Notes: generated by a model from the letters alone, not told the origin. 18,899 nucleotides of DNA from Clostridiales bacterium UBA1763 (GCA_002314685.1 DCHB01000048.1:1-18899), one strand, 5' to 3'. Shown: positions 1 to 7,151, counted from the stretch's first letter. Made by a program: numbers and translations.

Positions 1-555
1 CCCTTCATCCCCGAAAGCTGTGACAAGGCATTCGCACAGATAGGTGCCTGCGAAAGCTGCACAACATGGGACAGCGCAGAGCAGTTCGGCGTTCTGCCCG
101 CAGCCGTCAGCGTGCACAAGGGCGAGACTCTGTTCCCGAGACTCGACATGGCAAAGGCACTCGAGGAGCTTGAAAAGATGAACAAGCCCGCGGGCCCGAA
201 GTTCAAGCCCGTTGACCCCGATGTAACAATCGACGATTTCGCCAAGTGCGATATGCGCGTTTGCAAGATAATCTCCTGCGAGGCCGTCAAGAAGTCCGAA
301 AAGCTTCTCAAGTTCCAGCTTGACGACGGAAGCGGCACTCCCCGTCAGATTCTGTCGGGCATCCGCAAGTTCTACGAGCCCGAACAGCTTGTCGGCAAGA
401 CCGTGCTTGCAATCCTCAATCTGCCCAACAGAAAGATGATGGGTCAGGACTCCTGCGGTATGCTTCTGTCCGCTGTCCACGAGGAGGACGGCAAGGAAAA
501 TCTGCATCTTATTATGCTCGACGATGCAATCCCCGCAGGCTACAAAATCTACTGA
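1..555 (+). CDS. metG: Methionine--tRNA ligase, C-terminal part (5' truncated by window)
   Basis: The frame is open from base 1 to the TGA at 553-555 (184 codons), so this is the 3' end of a longer gene. The first ~50 residues (PFIPESCDKAFAQIG..., ...VSVHKGETLFPRLD) match the end of the MetRS anticodon-binding helical domain. After a short linker, residues ~78-184 form the EMAP-II/Arc1p-type tRNA-binding OB fold, with the typical DMRVCKI, KLLKFQLDDG, RQILSGIRKFY, PEQLVGKTV and NRKMMGQDSCGMLL blocks. The enzyme charges tRNA-Met in the cytoplasm; the appended OB domain aids tRNA binding and dimerisation in many bacterial MetRSs. The catalytic Rossmann domain lies outside the window. A stand-alone tRNA-binding protein is unlikely because the anticodon-domain end is fused in frame. 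A terminator follows 1 bp after the stop. Confidence 0.93.
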   Translation, partial: PFIPESCDKAFAQIGACESCTTWDSAEQFGVLPAAVSVHKGETLFPRLDMAKALEELEKMNKPAGPKFKPVDPDVTIDDFAKCDMRVCKIISCEAVKKSEKLLKFQLDDGSGTPRQILSGIRKFYEPEQLVGKTVLAILNLPNRKMMGQDSCGMLLSAVHEEDGKENLHLIMLDDAIPAGYKIY

Positions 556-556
556 T

Positions 557-593
557 AAAAAAGCTTCCCTTTGAAAAAAGGGAAGCTTTTTTT
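557..593 (+). terminator. Rho-independent terminator of metG
   Basis: A 16-bp perfect inverted repeat built around AAGCTTCCC/GGGAAGCTT has a 4-nt loop and ends in a run of seven T. It starts just after the metG stop. The A-run on its left side means it could also work on the other strand. Repeat copy A begins at the very next base. Confidence 0.92.
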
Positions 594-868
594 AGTGATG
601 AGTGATGAGTGATGAGTTGACGGGCTCATTGCGCTTACGCTCCATTCACCCCTACGGAGCTAAATACAGCTTGCACCCGTAGGGGGGAATGAAATGACCC
701 CGTTTTCAATCTCGGTGTTACGCTTCATTTAATCGTTTTTGCGGTGTCCCGACCGGTGACATTCTGCTAAAGTTAAGATGTACCCTAACAAATCGGTGCG
801 GTGAAAAGTTTAGCACCCACACTCATCACTCATCACTCATAGTTCATCACTCATAGTTCATCACTCAC
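594..868. repeat. Heptamer-armed structured intergenic repeat, copy A
   Basis: Non-coding element with period-7 arms. Left arm: three AGTGATG units (594-614). Right arm: CATCACT units alternating with CATAGTT (824-868), the reverse complement of the left arm. The core holds a long imperfect hairpin (622-702: GGGCTCATT and ATTCACCCCTACGG facing CCGTAGGGGGGAAT and AATGACCCC). It also contains TGTCCCGACCGGTGACA-like symmetry (about 746-762) and a TGTACC...GGTGCG pair (779-800) that is a perfect dyad in copy D. No ORF or transposase is present. The arms facing each other resemble a MITE or REP-type element. Confidence 0.85.
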
Positions 869-870
869 AA

Positions 871-1108
871 GGCGGGCTCATTGCGCTTACGCTCCATTCA
901 CCCCTACGGAGCTAAATACAGCTTGCACCCGTAGGGGGGAATGAAATGACCCCGTTTTTTCAATTTCGGTTTTACGCTTCATTTAATCTTTTGTGCGGTG
1001 TCCCGACCGGTGACATTTTGCCAAAGTCAAGATGTCCCCTAACAAATCGGTACAAAGCAAAGTTTTGCTCCCACACTCTTCACTCATCACTCATCGTTCA
1101 TCACTCGC
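871..1108. repeat. Heptamer-armed structured intergenic repeat, copy B
   Basis: Second tandem copy, nearly identical to copy A over the hairpin core (872-952) and closely similar through the CCGACCGGTGACATT segment and the AACAAATCGGTAC segment. It has no left AGTGATG arm of its own: it begins directly after the right arm of copy A. Its right arm (1074-1108) is the CATCACT/CATCGTT heptamer series. A short frame at 946-1194 lies inside and has no coding character. Confidence 0.85.
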
Positions 1109-1110
1109 AA

Positions 1111-1210
1111 GGCGGGCTCATTGCGCTTCGCTCCATTCACCCCTACGGCGTCGGATTAAGTCTGCACCGAACACTCTTCACTTATCACTCATAGTTCATC
1201 ACTTATAGTT
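1111..1210. repeat. Heptamer-armed intergenic repeat, truncated copy C
   Basis: Third copy. It keeps the GCGGGCTCATTGCGCTTCGC...CACCCCTACGG left half of the hairpin (1112-1148), then jumps almost directly to a short right arm of CTTCACT/TATCACT/CATAGTT units (1174-1207). The right half of the hairpin and the GACCGGTGAC core are missing, so this is an internal-deletion derivative. Confidence 0.78.
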
Positions 1211-1251
1211 CCCTGCTGTGGTATAGCCACGGCGGGATTTTTAATTTTTTT
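1211..1251 (+). terminator. Terminator-like hairpin upstream of the holin cassette
   Basis: CCC-t-GCTGTGG pairs with CCACGGC-GGG (one bulged T, one G-T wobble, loop TATAG) and is followed by ATTTTTAATTTTTTT. It separates the repeat cluster from the phage-type cassette, so that cassette probably has its own promoter or is read through under control. Confidence 0.65.
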
Positions 1252-1269
1252 GCCGAAAAAATTTTTTTG

Positions 1270-1287
1270 TTGTACGCAAACGTACAA
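1270..1287. promoter_or_regulatory. Perfect dyad (candidate operator) before the holin gene
   Basis: TTGTACG-CAAA-CGTACAA is a perfect 7+7 dyad with a 4-base centre, 60 bp before the holin start. Its size suits a dimeric helix-turn-helix repressor, but it could also fold as a small leader hairpin. No convincing -35/-10 pair is seen nearby. Confidence 0.4.
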
Positions 1288-1346
1288 GTTTTGCCCTGAT
1301 GCGGGCTATATGTGAAGGGCATTATTTTTTGAAGGAGGCTTAAACA

Positions 1347-1808
1347 ATGGAACTAAACGACAAGGCGGTGCAGATTAAGGCGGCATTTTCCGCCGCGATT
1401 GCCTTCGGCACCGCGCTGTTCGGCTGGGTGGGCTGGATCATAATCCTGTGGCTTGCCGCAATGGTGCTCGACTATCTCACGGGCACTGCCGCGGCTATCG
1501 CAAACGGGGAATGGACAAGCCGCGCGGCAAGTCAGGGGCTGTGGCACAAGCTCGGCAGTATCGCCGCGGTGCTCGTCGCCGCGCTGTGCGATATTGCCCT
1601 CGGCGTGATTGCCGACAACCTCGGCGATATGTTTATAGGCATAAGCTACGGCTGTATTATTACCCCCGTGGTTGCGGCGTGGTATGTTTTCACGGAGCTG
1701 GGCAGTGTGATTGAAAACGCCGCCGAGCTCGGCGCACCGATGCCCGCGTTTCTGAAGAAAATTCTTGCGCGGCTTGCGGACAATGTTGACGCTTGGGAGG
1801 ATGAATAA
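1347..1808 (+). CDS. Phage-type holin (toxin secretion/phage lysis holin family)
   Basis: A 153-residue membrane protein with about four hydrophobic segments (roughly residues 13-29, 32-50, 68-88 and 96-115) and the LDYLTG motif after the second, as in the Phage_holin_4_1 family (PF05105, phi-29/Cph1-like). Holins form inner-membrane lesions that release endolysin to the peptidoglycan. The ATG at 1347 has GAAGGAGG about 8 nt upstream. The stop TAA shares its last base with the ATG of the next gene (TAATG), so translation is coupled. It heads a three-gene unit with a tail-fibre-like protein and an amidase. The C-terminus is acidic (NVDAWEDE). No other phage genes are in the window, so this is a remnant or a domesticated lysis module. 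Confidence 0.85.
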   Translation: MELNDKAVQIKAAFSAAIAFGTALFGWVGWIIILWLAAMVLDYLTGTAAAIANGEWTSRAASQGLWHKLGSIAAVLVAALCDIALGVIADNLGDMFIGISYGCIITPVVAAWYVFTELGSVIENAAELGAPMPAFLKKILARLADNVDAWEDE

Positions 1809-2983
1809 TGACTAAAGCAAAAATTACGGGCTCGGAGCTCAGAATTTCCGAACGCGAGATGCTTCTTGCGGGCTCGACAAGCACGATGAGGCTCGCTCTG
1901 AGCTTCTCTGACGACTGGAACGGACTCAACCGTCAAATTACCTTCACGAACGAGAAAACGGGCGTGTCGCGCAGAATAAGCGCCGATGCGGACGTGTGCG
2001 TCGTGCCGTGGGAGGTGCTCAGCGCCGCGGGCAGTGTCAGCTGTTATGTGCGCGGCTTAAGCGGCGGCGTGCTGACCGTGCGCACAAACGAGGAAAACCT
2101 CGGCACGGTCATGGGCAGGTCGGATTCCGAGGCGTCGGAATCGTCCGAGCCGACGAGCGATGTATATGATGAGCTCGCCGCAAAAATGGGCAGTCTTTCA
2201 AATCTGCAGACGAGCAACAAGACAAATCTTGTCTCGGCGATAAACGAGGCGGCACAGTCGGGCGGTACGGGCGGTCAGTTCAGCATAAACCTGCTGAGCG
2301 ACGGCGCGGGCGTTGATGATGCCGACCTCGTGCCGTATTACGACAGCTCCGCGACGGGCGCGAGAAAAATGCTGTGGAGCGGTGTGAAGTCGGCGCTGAA
2401 GGCTTATTTCGACACGCTTTACAACAAGGTGACGAGGACGAGCGACCTTGTAAACGACAGCGGCTTTTTGACGGCGCATCAAAGCCTTGAGTCGTACAGA
2501 AGCTCCGCCCTGCAGGATTCGCTTGACGCGCTCAAGCAGACAAAGGCGATTACAGATGCGGGTGCATATTTTGACACCGACACCGTTGAGGGCGCATTGC
2601 AGGAGCTCGGCGCGGCAAAGCAGTCGATGCCCTATACGAATGTAACAAGCGGCGTGACAGTCAACACAGGCGACGACAACACCGCACGCGTAAGCGATTT
2701 CAGCTACACAATGCGCTATTACCCCGCCCTCGGCGCGGTGTATATGCGTATGTATTTCAAAAACGCGATTTCGTTCACGGCGGGCACGCTGTATAAGCTC
2801 GTTGACATACCCGAGCAGTATAAGCCCGCGTACATAACCGCGGTTTCGGCATACTGTAAAGCAGGGGGCTGTGCGTATGTGTCCTCGTCGGCATCAAACG
2901 GCAAGGTGTCGCTGTGCTTTTACAGCAAGGACGGCATGAACGCAAACTATGCCTTCTATGTCGCCGGCTTGTGGCTTGTATAA
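1808..2983 (+). CDS. Phage tail-fibre / baseplate-upper-protein-like structural protein
   Basis: 391 residues, no signal peptide or membrane segment. Residues ~1-105 form a beta-rich domain with the SFSDDWNGLNRQITF...VVPWEVL...YVRGLSGG pattern of BppU-like N-terminal domains of Firmicutes phages. Residues ~107-150 are a Ser/Glu linker followed by LQTSNKTNLVSAINE, a common tail-protein phrase. Residues ~195-265 contain LYNKVTRTSDLVNDSGFLT and DTDTVEGALQELGA, also typical of tail fibres. The last ~115 residues look like a beta-sandwich tip (GTLYKLVDIPEQYKP..., ending in AGLWLV). GGAGG sits 8 nt before the ATG, which overlaps the holin stop by one base. Assignment rests on motif style rather than a named family; target specificity is unknown. 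Confidence 0.7.
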   Translation: MTKAKITGSELRISEREMLLAGSTSTMRLALSFSDDWNGLNRQITFTNEKTGVSRRISADADVCVVPWEVLSAAGSVSCYVRGLSGGVLTVRTNEENLGTVMGRSDSEASESSEPTSDVYDELAAKMGSLSNLQTSNKTNLVSAINEAAQSGGTGGQFSINLLSDGAGVDDADLVPYYDSSATGARKMLWSGVKSALKAYFDTLYNKVTRTSDLVNDSGFLTAHQSLESYRSSALQDSLDALKQTKAITDAGAYFDTDTVEGALQELGAAKQSMPYTNVTSGVTVNTGDDNTARVSDFSYTMRYYPALGAVYMRMYFKNAISFTAGTLYKLVDIPEQYKPAYITAVSAYCKAGGCAYVSSSASNGKVSLCFYSKDGMNANYAFYVAGLWLV

Positions 2984-3004
2984 AAATGAAAGGCGGAATT
3001 GAAA

Positions 3005-3808
3005 TTGAAAAAGAAAATCTATCTGTCACCGAGTGACCAGGTGAGAAATATTTATGCCTTCGGAAGCACGAACGAGGCAATCCAGTGCCGCAAAATCGCA
3101 AGGGCGTGCAAGACCGCGCTTGAGCGCTGCGGCTTCGAGGCAAGGACCAACGAAACAGACGGCACAAACGCGATGTACGAGCGCGTTGATGAATCTAACG
3201 CATGGGGCGCGGATTTGCACATCTGCATCCACACAAATGCGGGCGGAGGCAAGGGCGTTGAGGCGTACGTCTATGAAACGACCTCGAAGCGTCTCGCCGC
3301 GGCACAGCCCATCTACAACGAAATCCGCAGAATTTCGCTTATGGGAAGCTCACGCGGCGTAAAAACCGCGAGCTTCTACGAGCTTAAATACACCTCTGCG
3401 GTGTGCGTTTATGTCGAGGTCGATTTCCACGACAACAAGGACATCGCAAAGTGGATTGTAATGAGCACAACGCAGATAGGCGAGGCGATTTGCAAGGGTG
3501 TGTGCGAATACTTCAACCGAGTGTATTTGCCGCCCGACTACAAGAACGAATCGAAGACGGCGGCGACTCAGACCGTCACGCTGTCGCTGAAGGTACTGTC
3601 AAAGGGCAGTGAGGGCGCGGAGGTCAAAACCGTTCAGCGTATTCTGCGCGTCATGGGCTATAAGGACGCCGAGGGGAACACGCTTGCAATAGACGGTGAT
3701 TTCGGTGCGGCAACGGACTATGCACTGCGCCGTTTTCAGACTAAAAAGCTCGGCTCGGCAAACGGCAAAACCGACGAAAAAACATGGGCTAAGCTCATAA
3801 CGGAATAA
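3005..3808 (+). CDS. N-acetylmuramoyl-L-alanine amidase with C-terminal peptidoglycan-binding domain
   Basis: Endolysin-like enzyme that cuts the MurNAc-L-Ala bond. With a TTG start at 3005 (AGGCGG 8 nt upstream; another in-frame TTG at 2999 has only a 2-nt gap) it has 267 residues. Residues ~3-175 are an Amidase_3 fold of the IYLSPSDQ...N.YA.GSTNEAIQC subgroup: Glu24, LHICIHTNAG (His72, His76) and YVEVDFHDN (Glu138) fit zinc-ligand/catalytic positions. The usual early GHGG/GHS histidine is absent, which seems to be a feature of this subgroup. Residues ~195-267 are a PG_binding_1 repeat (GSEGAEVKTVQRIL...IDGDFG...ALRRFQ). There is no signal peptide, consistent with holin-dependent export. It lies 21 bp after the tail-like gene and is followed by a strong inverted repeat. 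Confidence 0.88.
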   Translation: MKKKIYLSPSDQVRNIYAFGSTNEAIQCRKIARACKTALERCGFEARTNETDGTNAMYERVDESNAWGADLHICIHTNAGGGKGVEAYVYETTSKRLAAAQPIYNEIRRISLMGSSRGVKTASFYELKYTSAVCVYVEVDFHDNKDIAKWIVMSTTQIGEAICKGVCEYFNRVYLPPDYKNESKTAATQTVTLSLKVLSKGSEGAEVKTVQRILRVMGYKDAEGNTLAIDGDFGAATDYALRRFQTKKLGSANGKTDEKTWAKLITE

Positions 3809-3810
3809 TA

Positions 3811-3848
3811 GAAACACCTGTACGAGCTTACACTCGTACAGGTGTTTC
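3811..3848. terminator. Perfect 16-bp inverted repeat between convergent genes
   Basis: GAAACACCTGTACGAG and its exact reverse complement flank a 6-nt CTTACA loop, directly after the amidase stop. It ends in GGTGTTTC rather than a long T-run, so it is a weak-tail terminator or an mRNA 3'-end stabiliser. It could serve both the plus-strand cassette and the convergent minus-strand operon. Confidence 0.7.
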
Positions 3849-3905
3849 CGCTTGGGGGTAGGTTGGGGGAAAAAGAAGAATATAAGAAAAAGAAATTGCG
3901 CAAAT

Positions 3906-5756
3906 TTAATTTGGCCTGTTGCCTCCGCCGAAGCCGTCAGGCTGAGCCATGCCGCCGCCCATATCGCCGCCCATGTTGTTCGGCTGAGTCATACCGCCGC
4001 CCATGCCGCCGCTTGTGTTGGAGTAGAGGCTGTCGCTCATCTCTATTTCGGTGACTGCCGTGCCGCCCGAAACGGTACCGCTGTCGGCAAAGCCGTTTTC
4101 ATCGGCATCGGAGACGGTGCCGCCGCAGACTATGCTGTAGCTGCTTCCGCTTGTGATTGCGGGTGCGGTTATTGTCACACAGCAGTATGCCTTCGCGGGG
4201 GTGAAGGAGGCGACGACGCTGCCGTCGGAGTCTGTCAGAGCAAAGGATGTGCCTGCGGTCTGCGAGGTGAAGGAGCAGAGGATTGCGCCCTGATTATCCG
4301 CCTCGGTGAAGTTTTCCGCCATGCCGCTTGAGCCGAGGGCAACAACGATGCCGCCCGTCACGCTCGCGCTTGTCTCGTAGTCAAAGGCGCAGTTGCCGTC
4401 ATCGGTAGGTCCGCTTACGAGGGTTACGCCGCCCGTTACGCTTATTGTGCCGTTTGAGTCAATGCCGTCGCCCGAGGCGTCGATTACGGTGTAGCCGCCC
4501 GAGATGACAATGTCGCCCGTTGAGCTTGAAAAACCGTTCTGTCCCGGACGGTCATTTACTGAGGAGGAATCGGCGCCGCCCGCGGCATTCAAGCCGTCGT
4601 CGGAGGCGGTAATGTCAATGGTGCCGCCGCTGATATTCAAAAGGGCGCTTTCGAGTCCCTCATAGCTTTTGGAGACTGTTACAGTGCCGCCGCTAACATC
4701 AAGCTCGGTGTCGGCGTGCACGCCGTCATCGCCCGAGGAGAGCGAAAGCTCGCCGCCCGTTATGCTTATCGTGCCGTTTGAGTGCACGCTGTCATCGGAG
4801 GAATCGACGGTGATTGTGCCGCCCGTGATTTCGGTCTCAACGCCCGACTTCAAGCCCTTTGCGGAGTCCTCATCGGAGCTGTCGGTGCTGTTGTTGCCCC
4901 ACATACCCCAGTCGGGATTTTGCATACCGCCTGCTGTAAAGGAGGCGTTTGCACTGCCCTCGCCCGAGACAATGTCAAGGGTACCGCCGTCGATTTTGAG
5001 GACGGTTTCCGCCTGTATTCCGTCTGTGCCCGATGCTATGTCGAGGCTTCCGTCCTTGATGTAAACATAGCCTCTGTCGGCGTCCTCGGTGTTGTCCGAG
5101 CGTATGCCGTCCGTGCCTGCGGTGAGGCTAAGCTCGGCGGAGCATATTTTAACGCAGTCCTTGCCGCAGAGAGCGACATTTTGTGCCGTTGCGGTTATTG
5201 CGCCGCCCGTGATTACAAGGTCGTCCTTTGATACAACGGCGTGCTTGTAATTTCCGCTTATGCTCAGTGCACCGCCGCCGTTGATGCACAGGTCTGCGCG
5301 GCTGAAAATAGTTGCGTCGAGGCTTTCGTCCGAGCGCGAGTCACCGTCGCTCAGAGTGTTTTCACTGCCCTCGGCGAGGGTGAGGAAAACCTTGTCGCCC
5401 GAGCTTATACTGATAGCGGGGGTGTCGGTGCTTTCAACGCTGACACCGTCGAGCACTATCTGCGCCTTGTCGTTTTCGCCGAGGGCGACGGTAATACAGC
5501 CATCGAGCTCGCCAGTGAGGATGTAGGTGCCCTCCTTGCTGATTGTAACGTCGCCCGACTGAGAAGAGAGGTCTATTTTTTCGGCAGATGACTCATCGTA
5601 TGAGGCGTCAAGCTCGCGGTCCGTAAATGAAAAGCGCTCGTCGGTGCTTGTCGTGTCCGTTTTTTCGCTGTCTGCCGCCTCTGTGCCGCAGGCACTGAGC
5701 AAAAGTGCGGCGATCATAAGCAAGCAGAGCGCGATTTTTTTGAAGCTGTTTTTCAA
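3906..5756 (-). CDS. Secreted lipoprotein with Cthe_2159-like carbohydrate-binding beta-helix
   Basis: 616 residues from a TTG start at 5756, which overlaps the preceding stop (TTGA); AAGGGG lies 9 nt upstream. This start gives a clean lipoprotein signal (KNSFKK, hydrophobic core, LLLSAC with Cys23). An upstream ATG (5846) would bury the signal in a spurious extension. After a Ser/Thr/Asp linker, residues ~65-500 consist of short repeated beta-strand rungs (TISKEGTYILTGELDG, IDGGTLDIVSG, ISITGGELSLSSGDDGVHAD, ISGGTIDITASDDGLNAAGG), as in the Cthe_2159 family (PF14262), whose founding member binds acidic polysaccharide. A further beta-domain follows, then a Gly/Met/Asn/Pro/Gln tail (GGGMTQPNNMGGDMGGGM). 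It is the last gene of the VTC/DUF4956 operon. A cell-surface role in polysaccharide binding is inferred. Confidence 0.85.
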   Translation of the reverse strand: MKNSFKKIALCLLMIAALLLSACGTEAADSEKTDTTSTDERFSFTDRELDASYDESSAEKIDLSSQSGDVTISKEGTYILTGELDGCITVALGENDKAQIVLDGVSVESTDTPAISISSGDKVFLTLAEGSENTLSDGDSRSDESLDATIFSRADLCINGGGALSISGNYKHAVVSKDDLVITGGAITATAQNVALCGKDCVKICSAELSLTAGTDGIRSDNTEDADRGYVYIKDGSLDIASGTDGIQAETVLKIDGGTLDIVSGEGSANASFTAGGMQNPDWGMWGNNSTDSSDEDSAKGLKSGVETEITGGTITVDSSDDSVHSNGTISITGGELSLSSGDDGVHADTELDVSGGTVTVSKSYEGLESALLNISGGTIDITASDDGLNAAGGADSSSVNDRPGQNGFSSSTGDIVISGGYTVIDASGDGIDSNGTISVTGGVTLVSGPTDDGNCAFDYETSASVTGGIVVALGSSGMAENFTEADNQGAILCSFTSQTAGTSFALTDSDGSVVASFTPAKAYCCVTITAPAITSGSSYSIVCGGTVSDADENGFADSGTVSGGTAVTEIEMSDSLYSNTSGGMGGGMTQPNNMGGDMGGGMAQPDGFGGGNRPN

Positions 5757-6421
5757 AGCTCCTCGCCCCTTTCGGATGACTCGCAAAGAGAAATTTCGAG
5801 GTTGCCGTTTAAGCAGCGCAGGTCGTCGATAAACTGCTTTTCGCAAGCCTTGTTGTTAAGCTCAACCGCGTAATACAGCTTGTAGAGACTGCCCATGTTG
5901 CTGGTCTTTACTCTGACAAGTCGGTGCGATGAGGTGTATTTGCCGAATACCTCCTCAAAGGCATCGGTGAAGCTCAGCGACTCGGGCACGGTTATGTGCA
6001 GGTCGAGTGCGCGGCTTTCCTTCATGGGCAGATTGGTGAGCAAAACCATGACGAGAGAGATTATGACCGTGAACATGAGTGCTATATACACATAGCCTGC
6101 CGCACAGGCGAGACCTGCCGCCATGACGAGGAAAATCGAAACGATGTCACGCGCCTTGCCGGGGACCGAACGGAAGCGGATGAGCGAGAAGGCACCCATT
6201 ACCGCAACGCCCGTGCCGACATTGCCATTGACCATGATGATGACAGTTGCAACAATGGCGGGCATGAGCACGACGGCGGTCAGAAAGCCCTTCGAGACGG
6301 AGGTCTTGTAGCCTGCCGCAAGGGCGGCCACACCGCCGCAGATGAGGGCTATGAAAATGCAGAGAAGATAGGTGTTGAGAGTGAAATCGGTGTCAATAAC
6401 CGATGAGAATATTTCAGGCAT
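5753..6421 (-). CDS. DUF4956 domain-containing membrane protein
   Basis: 222 residues from the ATG at 6421 (AAGGAG 7 nt upstream), overlapping the VTC gene by 8 bp and the lipoprotein start by 4 bp. Residues ~15-38, 45-65, 93-112 and 113-132 are hydrophobic membrane segments. Between the second and third lies the family signature GAFSLIRFRSVPGKARDI. The last ~85 residues are a soluble domain (DLHITVPESLSF...SHRLVRVKTSNMGSLYKLYYAVEL) resembling an ACT-like fold, a structural guess only. The biochemical role of DUF4956 is unknown. Its overlap with VTC and beta-helix genes is a recurrent arrangement in Clostridia and Bacteroidetes and suggests one membrane-associated system. Confidence 0.88.
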   Translation of the reverse strand: MPEIFSSVIDTDFTLNTYLLCIFIALICGGVAALAAGYKTSVSKGFLTAVVLMPAIVATVIIMVNGNVGTGVAVMGAFSLIRFRSVPGKARDIVSIFLVMAAGLACAAGYVYIALMFTVIISLVMVLLTNLPMKESRALDLHITVPESLSFTDAFEEVFGKYTSSHRLVRVKTSNMGSLYKLYYAVELNNKACEKQFIDDLRCLNGNLEISLCESSERGEEL

Positions 6422-7127
6422 ATTTAGGCTCCTTTTCTTCGGCAAGCATGGTCTTGTATGCCGTGCCGTACTTTGAGAATGAGGTCGGATAAATGTGAAG
6501 CTCATCGAGCACATCGCTCATCCAAAGCGGCATACCGCCGCCCGTTTTGATTTCCATGATGAGCATTCCTTCGGGCAAAGCCTGCCTGCCCGTACTGCCG
6601 ATGTCAAGCCGCAGACCGTCGAAGCGGTAGCGGATGCTGCTGTCAAAGGTGATGCGAAAATCGGGCGCGGCGTCGGAGAAATACGCCTCGCGCTCGTAGG
6701 CGATAACCGCGGCGGGCTTCGGGTTGCCGTAAAAGTTCATCGCGGCATTTATTTCGTGCATTATCTGCGTGTCGGGCGCGGTGCGCTCGCCGTTTATATA
6801 GGCGTAGGCATCGTTTAAGCTCATGGACACGCGGCGCTTATAGACAACACCCTTGTATTTTTTCTTGAGCTCAAGAAAAACCTTGTCGGTGCCGCAGGGC
6901 GTGCCGTAGCTGCGCAGTCTGAGCTTCTCCTTATACACCTTTGCCTCGATTGAGTTTCTTATGATGAGAAAATCGGGGGTGTCGAGGTAGAGACTCATAA
7001 CGGTGCTTTTGCCGTGCTCGTCTGCGCGCATTCGCGTAGATATTTTTTCGAGCACAGCCGACTTCTGTTCCTCGGTCAGCAGATATTTTTTTTCAATTCG
7101 TTTGAAGGTGAAGATATCGGAACTCAT
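6414..7127 (-). CDS. VTC-domain (polyphosphate polymerase-like) protein
   Basis: 237 residues from the ATG at 7127 (AAAGGAGAG upstream). It has the VTC/CYTH-type tunnel-fold blocks in order: FKRIEKKYLL, SLYLDTP, KLRLRSYG, VFLELKKKYKG, VYKRR, AVIAYEREAY, FRITFDSSIRYR, LIMEIKTGGGMP and SFSKYGTAY. The conserved Arg/Lys and Glu residues are those that bind triphosphate and metal in yeast Vtc4, where the domain makes polyphosphate from ATP. In bacteria such free-standing VTC proteins occur beside DUF4956 and CotH or beta-helix proteins, and their product is not firmly established. It is the first gene of a three-gene overlapping operon with a TATAAT box 25 bp upstream. Confidence 0.88.
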   Translation of the reverse strand: MSSDIFTFKRIEKKYLLTEEQKSAVLEKISTRMRADEHGKSTVMSLYLDTPDFLIIRNSIEAKVYKEKLRLRSYGTPCGTDKVFLELKKKYKGVVYKRRVSMSLNDAYAYINGERTAPDTQIMHEINAAMNFYGNPKPAAVIAYEREAYFSDAAPDFRITFDSSIRYRFDGLRLDIGSTGRQALPEGMLIMEIKTGGGMPLWMSDVLDELHIYPTSFSKYGTAYKTMLAEEKEPKYA

Positions 7128-7151
7128 TTACAGCTCTCCTTTGCGTGGTAC

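Noticed and set aside
594..868. CRISPR-like appearance of the heptamer arrays
   Set aside because: Units are 7 bp with no spacers; there are no cas genes, and arms are inverted relative to each other.
946..1194. 82-residue plus-strand ORF in the intergenic repeat cluster
   Set aside because: It lies wholly inside repeat copies B and C, encodes repeat-derived low-complexity sequence (HHSQGG, THSSL-like) and has no ribosome site.
5757..5846. ATG start at 5846 for the beta-helix lipoprotein
   Set aside because: It would place ~30 basic residues ahead of the signal peptide inside the DUF4956 gene; TTG 5756 gives a normal lipoprotein signal.
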